NCBI GenBank assembly: GCA_003446975.1 | Contig: DMAP01000350.1 | Span: forward strand, 1 to 6,252 | Reading direction: 5' to 3' | Origin: Clostridiales bacterium | Lineage (GTDB): Bacteria > Bacillota > Clostridia > Tissierellales > Dethiosulfatibacteraceae | Length of the DNA: 6,252 nucleotides | Shown: in pieces, positions 1 to 6,163 of the stretch | Numbering within the stretch: the stretch's first letter is position 1 | Layout: every line of letters starts with the position of its first letter | The notes under the pieces: model-generated | Databases searched by the model: none | What the model was told of the DNA's origin: nothing | Seen by the model: the letters and a program-made list of their open reading frames with translations, nothing else | Made by a program: the position numbers and the translations under genes

Positions 1-1
1 G

Positions 2-1759
2 GGGAAGTCAGAGAGAGATGTTATTATTGTCATAGATGGAAACCAACATACGGTTACAATTGAGGAAGCGCCTCTTGAGGCGGTGGATGGACATGTGCTA
101 TCCGAGCAGTTGACAGAAATGTATGCAGCCAATGAAGAGGAGAAAAGACATATATCTGTTATAACTGCAGGATCCGCAGCTGAGAACTCTTTGATTGGTA
201 TTCTCAACTTCTCTTTCTATGATATCAGAAGAAATGTAGCAAGACTAAAACAAGCTGGAAGAGGTGGCATTGGAACTGTTTTCAGAAACAAGAAGATCAA
301 AGCGGTAGTTGTCAAGTTTAGCGATGTCAAAGGTGATCTGAATAAGCCTGCGGATATGAGCATGTTGCAGGAAGCGGGGTTAAGATTGCATAGAGAGATG
401 GCTCATCTGGACAAGCATCAAAACGAGATGAGAATGGTTGGAACCTGCAATATTATTGATGTTATGGCCGATTATGACTTATTACCTGTTCATAACTTCA
501 AGTATGGAACCCATAAAGATGCAGATAAAATTTCAACCAAGGTTTTCAGAAACAAATATTTTACTCAAGGAATACCTGACGGATGCTGGTATGGGTGCTC
601 AATGGCATGTGCAAAAGCTGTAGATCAGTTTGAAATCAGGACCGGACCTTACAAAGGGCAAATGGTGACTGTTGATGGACCTGAATATGAAAATGCCGCT
701 GGTTTAGGATCAAACTGCGGGATATTTCACCCAGAGACAATCATTGAGTTGAATTTTTATTGCGATACCTACGGAATAGATACAATTTCATTTGGAACGA
801 TGACAGCGTTTATTATGGAATGCTATGAGAATGGCATTATTGATGAAAAAGTCACAGACGGGATCCAATTCAATTTTGGTAATAAAGATGCGGCATTGGC
901 TCTTATTCATAAAATAGCGAGAGGTGAAGGATTTGGCAAAATCGCAGGACTAGGAACACACAGGATGAAGAAAATATTTGCAGAGGAGTATGGTGGAGAT
1001 ATCAATTTTCTAAACGATATAGGAATGGAACAGAAAGGGTTGGAGTATTCGGAGTATGTTTCCAAAGAATCCCTAGCTCAACAAGGGGGATATGGATTGA
1101 CCAACAAAGGACCGCAGCATGACGAAGCTTGGCTGATTTCTATGGATATGGTGAATAATCAAATTCCAACCTTTGAAGACAAGGCAGAGGCCTTGCATTA
1201 CTTTCCTATGTTCAGGACTTGGTTCGGATTGATGGGATTATGCAAATTGCCATGGAATGACGTAAGTCCTGCAGACAACAATGAGACAGCAGAACCGGCA
1301 AAGGTTCCTGGACATGTTCAGAATTACATAGAAATCTTTGAAGGCGTCACCGGGAAGAAGATCGATAGCGACGAGCTGATCAGACAGTCTGAGAGAGTAT
1401 ACAATTTCCAAAGAGTATTCAATATAAGGATGGGTAAAGGATTAAGAAAAGATGATGCAATACCTTATAGGTCAATGGGACCGGTAACTGGTGAGGAATA
1501 CTTATCCAGGGCTGATAGATATGACAAGCAGCTTAAAGAGCTAGGCTATAATCCAGATAGATTGAACCTAAAAGATAAGCTTACTTTAACAAGAGAATAT
1601 AGATCCAAGCAGTACGAAATGCTGATCGATGCAGTTTATAAGCGAAGGGGCTGGGACAACAATGGCGTACCAACGCTTGAAAAAATAAGGGATCTTGGTA
1701 TGGATCTCCCGGAAGTTGTTGATATTATTGAAAAATTCAAAACTGTCAAATATGAATAA
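2..1759 (+). CDS. Tungsten-dependent aldehyde:ferredoxin oxidoreductase, 5'-truncated by window edge
   Basis: The frame is open from base 2 to the TAA at 1757-1759 (585 residues visible). The GTG at 83 is an internal codon, because coding sense continues upstream of it. By comparison with remembered Pyrococcus AOR, roughly the first 110-120 residues are missing. The family oxidises aldehydes to acids in the cytoplasm using a bis-tungstopterin cofactor and one 4Fe-4S cluster, passing electrons to ferredoxin. Visible hallmarks are the pterin-binding AGRGGIGTV-type motif (about 290-320), three cluster cysteines in CWYGCSMAC (584-610), GPEYE (677-691), which aligns with the active-site glutamate region, a histidine at 1118-1120 matching the conserved active-site His, and the fourth cluster cysteine in GLCKLPW (1241-1243). 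The first two cysteines are spaced CX3C rather than the CX2C I know from characterised AORs, which suggests a distinct subgroup. The aldehyde substrate cannot be told. The aminotransferase gene follows after 9 bp. The family call is very secure; the subfamily is open. Confidence 0.93.
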   Translation, partial: GKSERDVIIVIDGNQHTVTIEEAPLEAVDGHVLSEQLTEMYAANEEEKRHISVITAGSAAENSLIGILNFSFYDIRRNVARLKQAGRGGIGTVFRNKKIKAVVVKFSDVKGDLNKPADMSMLQEAGLRLHREMAHLDKHQNEMRMVGTCNIIDVMADYDLLPVHNFKYGTHKDADKISTKVFRNKYFTQGIPDGCWYGCSMACAKAVDQFEIRTGPYKGQMVTVDGPEYENAAGLGSNCGIFHPETIIELNFYCDTYGIDTISFGTMTAFIMECYENGIIDEKVTDGIQFNFGNKDAALALIHKIARGEGFGKIAGLGTHRMKKIFAEEYGGDINFLNDIGMEQKGLEYSEYVSKESLAQQGGYGLTNKGPQHDEAWLISMDMVNNQIPTFEDKAEALHYFPMFRTWFGLMGLCKLPWNDVSPADNNETAEPAKVPGHVQNYIEIFEGVTGKKIDSDELIRQSERVYNFQRVFNIRMGKGLRKDDAIPYRSMGPVTGEEYLSRADRYDKQLKELGYNPDRLNLKDKLTLTREYRSKQYEMLIDAVYKRRGWDNNGVPTLEKIRDLGMDLPEVVDIIEKFKTVKYE

Positions 1760-1768
1760 GAGGAAAGT

Positions 1769-2953
1769 ATGTTCAACTATTCTAAGCGAGAGAAATTAAT
1801 CAAACCATCAGCGATAAGAGAGTTAGCCAAGTTGATTCAAGACCCTGAAATCATATCTTTTGCCGGTGGTATGCCAGCACCGGAGCTTTTTCCCTTACCG
1901 GAAATGGCCTTGTTATCCAATCACATCATAACAAAAAACGGAGGGAAAGCATTACAGTATAGCGCTACCGAAGGTCTAGTTGAACTAAGAAAGATTATAG
2001 CTTTTAGAATGAAAAGATTTGACGTATGCTGTACAGAAGAAAATATTCTTATTACAAATGGTTCCCAGCAAGGATTGGCATTTTCAGGCAAACTATTTAT
2101 CGATGAAGGTGACGTTATCATATGTGAAAATCCAAGCTATATAGGAGCCTTGAATGCGTTTAGAATATTCAATCCAAGAATCAAAGGGGTGTCCATGGAT
2201 GAAAATGGCATGAGAATGGATGAATTGGAGAAGACACTGCAAGAATATCCAAATGCCAAATTTATCTATACGATTCCAGATTTTCAAAATCCGACCGGGG
2301 TAACATTGAGTCCTGATAGAAAACAGACCATGTTAAAACTGTCTGAACAGTATCAAGTTCCTATTATAGAAGACAACCCATATCTGGAACTGAACTTCAA
2401 TGATGACATCAGTTATCCAATCAAAAGCTATGATAACACAGGAAATGTAATCTATTTGGGAAGCTTCTCAAAAACACTATGTCCGGGACTAAGAATTGGT
2501 TGGATTATAGCGCCAAAAGAAGTGGTAAGAAGATACACTCTAATTAAACAAAGTGTTGATTTGCACACCAACACATTATCACAAATGGAAATTGTGGAAT
2601 ACATAAGTCGTTACAATTATGACGGACATATTACCGAAATCAAGGATCTGTACAGAACTAGACGCAACACCATGCTAAAAGCAATGGAATCTGAATTCCC
2701 AGCGAACGTCAAGTGGACAAAACCAAAAGGTGGTATGTTCATTTGGGTCACTTTAGAAGAATCAGTGAATGCGACTAATATCTTTAACAAAGCGCTGGAA
2801 GAAAAAGTGGCGTTCATCCCTGGAGATTCCTTTTTCCCTGATGGGAATGTCAGTAACTGTTTTAGATTAAATTATGTGACTATGGACGAAAACAGAATCG
2901 TAGAAGGGATTAAGAGACTCGGTCAAGTATTGAAGAAAGAGGTGAATGAGTAA
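1769..2953 (+). CDS. PLP-dependent aminotransferase, fold type I (2-aminoadipate/aromatic LysN-like group)
   Basis: This 394-residue protein is the usual full length for class I/II aminotransferases without the N-terminal GntR domain. It would transfer the amino group of an amino acid to 2-oxoglutarate or another acceptor, giving the matching 2-oxoacid in the cytoplasm. Motifs in order: FAGGMPAPELFP near residue 31 (substrate-side loop of the LysN/aromatic group), NPTG with Asn174, EDNPY with Asp202 (PLP pyridine nitrogen) and Tyr205, SFSKT with the Schiff-base Lys235 (2471-2473), the PGLRIGW phosphate-binding arginine segment just after it, and FRLNY with Arg366, which holds the substrate carboxylate. 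All key residues are present. The ATG at 1769 has AGAGGA (1759-1764) at good spacing, starting on the last base of the upstream stop codon, so co-translation with the oxidoreductase is likely. Substrate specificity is promiscuous in this group and cannot be read here. It may supply the 2-oxoacid for the downstream Kor enzyme. Confidence 0.92.
   Translation: MFNYSKREKLIKPSAIRELAKLIQDPEIISFAGGMPAPELFPLPEMALLSNHIITKNGGKALQYSATEGLVELRKIIAFRMKRFDVCCTEENILITNGSQQGLAFSGKLFIDEGDVIICENPSYIGALNAFRIFNPRIKGVSMDENGMRMDELEKTLQEYPNAKFIYTIPDFQNPTGVTLSPDRKQTMLKLSEQYQVPIIEDNPYLELNFNDDISYPIKSYDNTGNVIYLGSFSKTLCPGLRIGWIIAPKEVVRRYTLIKQSVDLHTNTLSQMEIVEYISRYNYDGHITEIKDLYRTRRNTMLKAMESEFPANVKWTKPKGGMFIWVTLEESVNATNIFNKALEEKVAFIPGDSFFPDGNVSNCFRLNYVTMDENRIVEGIKRLGQVLKKEVNE
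2939..2945 (+). promoter_or_regulatory. Ribosome binding site of the deacylase gene, two possible starts
   Basis: GAGGTGA lies inside the last codons of the aminotransferase gene and matches the anti-Shine-Dalgarno very well. It sits immediately before the ATG at 2946 (only 3 bases from the GAGG core) and 12 bases from the core to the in-frame ATG at 2955. Neither spacing is ideal. Family members usually begin with M-F-D-x-x-I-K-N-G, which favours 2955; the 8-bp overlap typical of coupled genes, also seen at korD/korA, favours 2946. The two products would differ by three residues. Confidence 0.6.
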
Positions 2954-4700
2954 TATGTTCGATGTCGTAATAAAAAATGGTGTTATTGTTGATGGTTCAG
3001 GAAACAAATCATATCAGGCCGACATTGGCATAATATCGGACAAAATAGCCAAGATAGGACTTATTGATATCAGTCAATCCGAAACGATTATTGATGCAAC
3101 TGGGAGATATGTTACGCCTGGATTTATTGACACGCATTCACATGCAGACACATCAGCCTTTCTTTTTCCGGATTGCCAGAGTTATTTGAAACAAGGTATC
3201 ACCACTTTCATAGGGGGAACTTGTGGAGACTCTAATGCACCATTGAATAATTATTGGATTAGGAAATATTGGGAATATGACATGTGGAATGAGATCGATC
3301 CTTTTATATTTTATCCAGAAACCATTCAACCTGTTGAGCGTGTTAAAAAGGTGGTTTTAGAGAAGACTGGCGTAATGATAGATTGGAAGTCGTTTGGGGA
3401 ATACTTGTCAAGGCTTGAGAATACTGGAATCGGAACAAATATGGTGGCTATGCTGGGACATAGCCAACTCAGAGCCGATGTTATGGGCAAAGCGGGAGAT
3501 AGAAGACCGACAGAAATTGAAATGGAGGAAATGAAACATCATATTTCTGAGGCTATGGAAAGCGGTGCATGGGGCATATCATTTGGGAGAGATTATCCGC
3601 CAAGTGCTTTTGCCGATGAAGAAGAGATGCTTGAACTATTGAGACATGTGAAGCAATACAACGGCATGTTTAGCATACATTGGAAAAGGACAGGCATCAG
3701 AAATGCAAGCGCTAACAGACCTAACAAATGGTCGGGAGTCGAAGAAGCGCTCAATCTTGCTTATAAGTCAGGTTTAAAAGTACAAATTTCACATCTGGAT
3801 ACTGGATTTGAGATTTATCCATCAAACAAGGAGTTGGAAATAGTCGCAGCAAAAGAGACCCTGAAACTTATTGATAAGTACCTGGAAATGGGTGTAAAAG
3901 CTGCATTTGATGTGATTCCTGGCACAAGTGGAGGCATTGTGCATGTGCCTTATTTAGCAGGTTATTTTATGCCATGGCTAAAGCAAGCAGGCTCGTTGTC
4001 GAACTTTATCAATTGTTTAAAGGCATATGATTACAGAGATGAAGTAGTTAACAGAATATATTCAGGTCACTGGTATAATATCAATCCAATTGTAGATCCG
4101 GAATGGGATTTTAAAATGGTTATAAGCAAATGCAAAGAAATTACCTATGAGGGTTTGACAATAAGACATATAGCGGATTTGATGGGAATTGATTCCGTAA
4201 GAGCCGTATTGATGGTGTTGCTGGAAGATAAATATACTATGGTTCATAAACATGCTAAGTTAATCGAAGGGGTTAGAGAACTATTGAAACATGACAGAGC
4301 GAGTGTCTGTACTGATACATTTTCTTTTGATGAAAAAGGCATTTATGGCTTGGATAGCGAAATACCTGAGATACTCCCGCATCCACACACTTACTGTGCT
4401 TTTCCCAAATATATATTGGAGTCAGGGATGGACAGCATTGAAAAGACTATCCGGAAAATCTCAGGATTTCCAGCTGAGTTCACAGGACTGTCGGATAGAG
4501 GAATGATAAGAGAATGCTATTATGCTGATATCCTCATTTTTGATATAGATAATCTAAGAACTAATGAGAATTATAAGGAACCTAGGAAATATGCAGAGGG
4601 AATAGAATATGCATTTGTCAATGGTGATTTAGCTATTGAAAACAGTCATTTCACTGGGAAGAGGTCTGGGAAAATTTTAAAAAATAAACAAGATGTTTAA
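2946..4700 (+). CDS. N-acyl-D-amino-acid deacylase family metal-dependent amidohydrolase
   Basis: This 584-residue amidohydrolase belongs to the D-aminoacylase family, which hydrolyses N-acyl-amino acids to a free amino acid and a carboxylate using active-site zinc. It starts with the short beta-sandwich strand FDVVIKNGVIVDGSG, then GFIDTHSHAD with metal ligands His64 and His66, and Cys93 in GGTCGDS, the family's bridging cysteine. His245 (FSIHWKRTG), His283 (QISHLDTG) and Asp457 (VCTDTFSFD) match the remaining metal and catalytic positions. The C-terminal part has the family signatures HPHTYCAFP, GFPAEFTGLSDRG, YYADILIFD and the closing GIEYAFVNG. No signal peptide is seen, so it is cytoplasmic. 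It is about 90-100 residues longer than the roughly 480-residue Alcaligenes enzyme, mostly between the histidines and Asp457. The start overlaps the aminotransferase gene by 8 bp (see the RBS entry; 2955 is possible). The family also contains members acting on L-amino-acid derivatives, dipeptides or other amides, so the exact substrate is open. Confidence 0.88.
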   Translation: MSNMFDVVIKNGVIVDGSGNKSYQADIGIISDKIAKIGLIDISQSETIIDATGRYVTPGFIDTHSHADTSAFLFPDCQSYLKQGITTFIGGTCGDSNAPLNNYWIRKYWEYDMWNEIDPFIFYPETIQPVERVKKVVLEKTGVMIDWKSFGEYLSRLENTGIGTNMVAMLGHSQLRADVMGKAGDRRPTEIEMEEMKHHISEAMESGAWGISFGRDYPPSAFADEEEMLELLRHVKQYNGMFSIHWKRTGIRNASANRPNKWSGVEEALNLAYKSGLKVQISHLDTGFEIYPSNKELEIVAAKETLKLIDKYLEMGVKAAFDVIPGTSGGIVHVPYLAGYFMPWLKQAGSLSNFINCLKAYDYRDEVVNRIYSGHWYNINPIVDPEWDFKMVISKCKEITYEGLTIRHIADLMGIDSVRAVLMVLLEDKYTMVHKHAKLIEGVRELLKHDRASVCTDTFSFDEKGIYGLDSEIPEILPHPHTYCAFPKYILESGMDSIEKTIRKISGFPAEFTGLSDRGMIRECYYADILIFDIDNLRTNENYKEPRKYAEGIEYAFVNGDLAIENSHFTGKRSGKILKNKQDV

Positions 4701-4710
4701 AATATAAACA
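4685..4710 (+). repeat. Triple-arm inverted repeat, candidate activator (UAS) site
   Basis: TAAACA (4685-4690), its reverse complement TGTTTA (4694-4699) and TAAACA again (4705-4710) follow one another with 3- and 5-base spacers, so the middle arm can form a dyad with either neighbour. The right-hand dyad extends to 7 bp per side (ATGTTTA 4693-4699 with TAAACAT 4705-4711). It overlaps the deacylase stop codon and is centred at about 4702, near -109 from the predicted sigma-54 start, which is the usual distance for enhancer-binding protein sites. The 6-5-6 geometry resembles that of NtrC sites, although the sequence does not. It is too AT-rich and lacks a T-tract, so it is not a convincing terminator. 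The repeat is seen directly; the function is inferred. Confidence 0.45.
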
Positions 4711-4747
4711 TTAGACCAAGTTCAAATCATACCAGAATTGTCTGTAA
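4711..4747 (+). repeat. Weak imperfect dyad upstream of the sigma-54 promoter
   Basis: TTAGACCAAGTTC (4711-4723) and GAATTGTCTGTAA (4735-4747) are imperfect inverted repeats, matching at 8 of 13 positions, around an 11-base centre. The midpoint is near -82 from the predicted start, so it could be a second, weaker activator site. A match of this quality in AT-rich DNA may well be chance. Confidence 0.2.
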
Positions 4748-4784
4748 CCGTTAATATATATAAAAAGTATAATATAATTATTTA

Positions 4785-4800
4785 TGGCACGATTTTTGCT
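4785..4800 (+). promoter_or_regulatory. Sigma-54 (RpoN/SigL) -24/-12 promoter of the kor operon
   Basis: TGGCACG (4785-4791) and TTGCT (4796-4800) match the sigma-54 consensus TGGCACG-N4-TTGCW at every informative base. The invariant GG (4786-4787) and GC (4798-4799) are separated by exactly 10 bases. With the C at 4799 taken as -12, transcription should start at about 4811 and leave a 23-base leader containing the korD ribosome binding site AAGAGGTG (4821-4828). Such promoters are silent without an AAA+ enhancer-binding activator, so kor should be switched on by a specific signal. The element lies in the only intergenic gap and faces the right way. The 4751-4784 stretch between it and the upstream repeat is almost pure A/T, which could help DNA bending. 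Confidence 0.88.
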
Positions 4801-4833
4801 TAAATATCAAGTTAATTATAAAGAGGTGCAATT

Positions 4834-5031
4834 ATGTGGAATGTTGAACTGAATAAAAATCTGTGTAAAAGATGCAAAATATGCATATGGACTTGTCCCA
4901 GAAATGTTTTTGATGAAAATGAAGGTGATGAAGTCACAGCTATACGCACAATTGATTGCACAGGTTGCCAACTTTGTGTGAGACACTGTCCTGAATTTGC
5001 GCTGTGTGTGGAGGAATGTCATAATGAGTAA
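4834..5031 (+). CDS. korD: 2-oxoacid:ferredoxin oxidoreductase delta subunit (2x[4Fe-4S] ferredoxin-like)
   Basis: This 65-residue protein is almost entirely two ferredoxin motifs. Cys11, 14, 17 and 21 form CX2CX2CX3CP (CKRCKICIWTCP), and Cys42, 45, 48 and 52 form the second (CTGCQLCVRHCP). Each set should hold one 4Fe-4S cluster that carries electrons from the thiamine-diphosphate centre of the alpha/beta subunits to free ferredoxin. There are two further cysteines at 58 and 62 near the C-terminus. The ATG at 4834 has AAGAGGTG with a 5-base spacing, and it is the first gene after the sigma-54 promoter. Its stop overlaps the korA start by 8 bp. On its own it could be any small dicluster ferredoxin; its position directly before korA and korB identifies it as the delta subunit. 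Confidence 0.9.
   Translation: MWNVELNKNLCKRCKICIWTCPRNVFDENEGDEVTAIRTIDCTGCQLCVRHCPEFALCVEECHNE
5010..5015 (+). promoter_or_regulatory. Ribosome binding site fixing the korA start
   Basis: GGAGGA inside the end of korD stands 8 bases before the ATG at 5024. This supports 5024 as the start rather than the in-frame TTG at 4997, which would add nine residues encoded by sequence already used for korD and has no comparable site. The mature start M-S-N-I-F-F-T-Q-G-N-E-A also matches where KorA proteins normally begin. Confidence 0.8.
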
Positions 5032-6163
5032 TATTTTTTTTACCCAAGGCAATGAAGCGATTGTACTCGGTGCACTGGACGCTGGAGCGAGGTTTTATGC
5101 AGGATATCCGATCACACCATCTACTGAGATAGCTGAGATAGCTTCAATAAAACTACCACAGCTTGATGGGGTTTATGTTCAAATGGAGGATGAGATTTCC
5201 AGTATGGCCGCAATAGTTGGCGCATCTCTTTCCGGGATGAAATCATTTACTGCCACTAGTGGACCTGGTTTCTCATTGATGCAGGAAAACCTTGGTGTTG
5301 CAATAATGGCTGAGGTGCCATGTGTCATAATCAATATTCAGAGGTCCGGTCCCAGCACAGGTATGGCTACAAAGCCTGCTCAGGGCGATGTCATGCAGGC
5401 TAGATGGGGAACTCACGGCGATCATGGTATTATAGCCCTATCGCCTTCCTCAGTTCAGGACTGCTATGATCTTACAATCGAGGCTTTCAATCTATCCGAA
5501 AGGTACAGAGTGCCGGTTGTCATACTTGGTGATGAGATTATTGGCCACATGAAGGAAAGATTGGTACTCAAAGACAAATCTGATCTTAGAATTGTCAATA
5601 GAATGCATCCGAAATGTCTCCCGGGTGAGTACAGACCCTATGATCATTCGAATGGTTTGGCAACGTTGGCTGTTTATGGCGGGGAACACCTTTTAAGAGT
5701 AAGTGGTTCGATGCATGATGAAACAGGATATCCTAATAATAATCCGACAATAGCCAGCAATTACATAAAACATTTGACACAAAAGATTGAGGACAATAGA
5801 AATGACATAGTCATGACTAGAGAGTCTTATCTTGAGGATGCTGATACCATAATCATATGCTATGGTTGCTCTGCAAGAGCCTCATTAGCCGCAATGGAGA
5901 TGGGAAGAGAAAAAAATATGAAAATTGGTGTTCTTCAATTGCTCACTATCTGGCCTTTTGCGGCAGAACAGGTCAAAAAAGCGCTTCAAAAAGCACGCGT
6001 GATAGTTGTGCCGGAGATGAATCTTGGGCAGATAATTGGCGAAGTAAGAAAATTGAACGATTACGGAACAAAAGTAGTTGGTGTCAACAGAGTTGACGGA
6101 ATAACCATTTATCCAGATGAGATAATCAATGCGATGACGGAGGATAGCGATGACAGACTATAA
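5024..6163 (+). CDS. korA: 2-oxoacid (2-oxoglutarate-type):ferredoxin oxidoreductase alpha subunit
   Basis: This 379-residue protein is the normal length for KorA. With KorB it performs CoA-dependent oxidative decarboxylation of a 2-oxoacid to acyl-CoA, CO2 and reduced ferredoxin. The N-terminal pyrimidine-binding domain shows GYPITPSTEIAE (Tyr28 onward), MEDEISSMAAIVGAS, TSGPGFSLMQENLG (Thr78 onward) and QGDVMQARWGTHGDH, all closer to KorA than to the pyruvate or branched-chain (VorB) versions I remember. The C-terminal transketolase-like domain has IICYGCSARA, LLTIWPF and PEMNLGQI. It overlaps korD by 8 bp and korB by 14 bp, so the genes are translationally coupled. The true 2-oxoacid is uncertain: KorA-like enzymes in fermenters can act on various amino-acid-derived 2-oxoacids. 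A run of eight Ts (5034-5041) lies in codons 4-6 but the frame is intact. Confidence 0.93.
   Translation: MSNIFFTQGNEAIVLGALDAGARFYAGYPITPSTEIAEIASIKLPQLDGVYVQMEDEISSMAAIVGASLSGMKSFTATSGPGFSLMQENLGVAIMAEVPCVIINIQRSGPSTGMATKPAQGDVMQARWGTHGDHGIIALSPSSVQDCYDLTIEAFNLSERYRVPVVILGDEIIGHMKERLVLKDKSDLRIVNRMHPKCLPGEYRPYDHSNGLATLAVYGGEHLLRVSGSMHDETGYPNNNPTIASNYIKHLTQKIEDNRNDIVMTRESYLEDADTIIICYGCSARASLAAMEMGREKNMKIGVLQLLTIWPFAAEQVKKALQKARVIVVPEMNLGQIIGEVRKLNDYGTKVVGVNRVDGITIYPDEIINAMTEDSDDRL

Noticed and set aside
83..85. GTG as the start codon of the aldehyde oxidoreductase
   Set aside because: The frame remains open and family-like back to base 2, there is no ribosome binding site, and starting here would remove most of the N-terminal pterin-binding domain.
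1921..2287. Minus-strand frames inside the aminotransferase gene
   Set aside because: They run antisense across conserved aminotransferase motifs and show no start signals or recognisable protein features.
4693..4711. AT-only hairpin after the deacylase as a rho-independent terminator
   Set aside because: The stem has a single G-C pair per seven and is followed by TTAGACC, not a T-tract, so it should be too weak to end transcription. Some read-through into kor is possible.
4768..4778. Two overlapping TATAAT boxes upstream of korD, a possible sigma-70 promoter
   Set aside because: No credible -35 hexamer is found 16-18 bp upstream (TTGTCT at 4738-4743 is 24 bp away). The whole 4751-4784 stretch is A/T, so TATAAT is expected by chance, whereas the sigma-54 element beside it is a full match.
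4997..5023. TTG start that would extend korA by nine residues
   Set aside because: It has no ribosome binding site, lies inside korD coding sequence, and lengthens the protein beyond where KorA proteins start; the ATG at 5024 has GGAGGA at good spacing.
5034..5041. Run of eight Ts just after the korA start, a possible phase-variation tract
   Set aside because: The tract is short, encodes the ordinary Ile-Phe-Phe of the first strand, the frame is intact, and switching would make no obvious sense for a central metabolic enzyme.
4816..5052. Minus-strand open frame of 78 codons opposite korD
   Set aside because: It lies antisense to a clear dicluster ferredoxin gene, has no recognisable domain, and its cysteines and aromatics are just the complement of korD codons.
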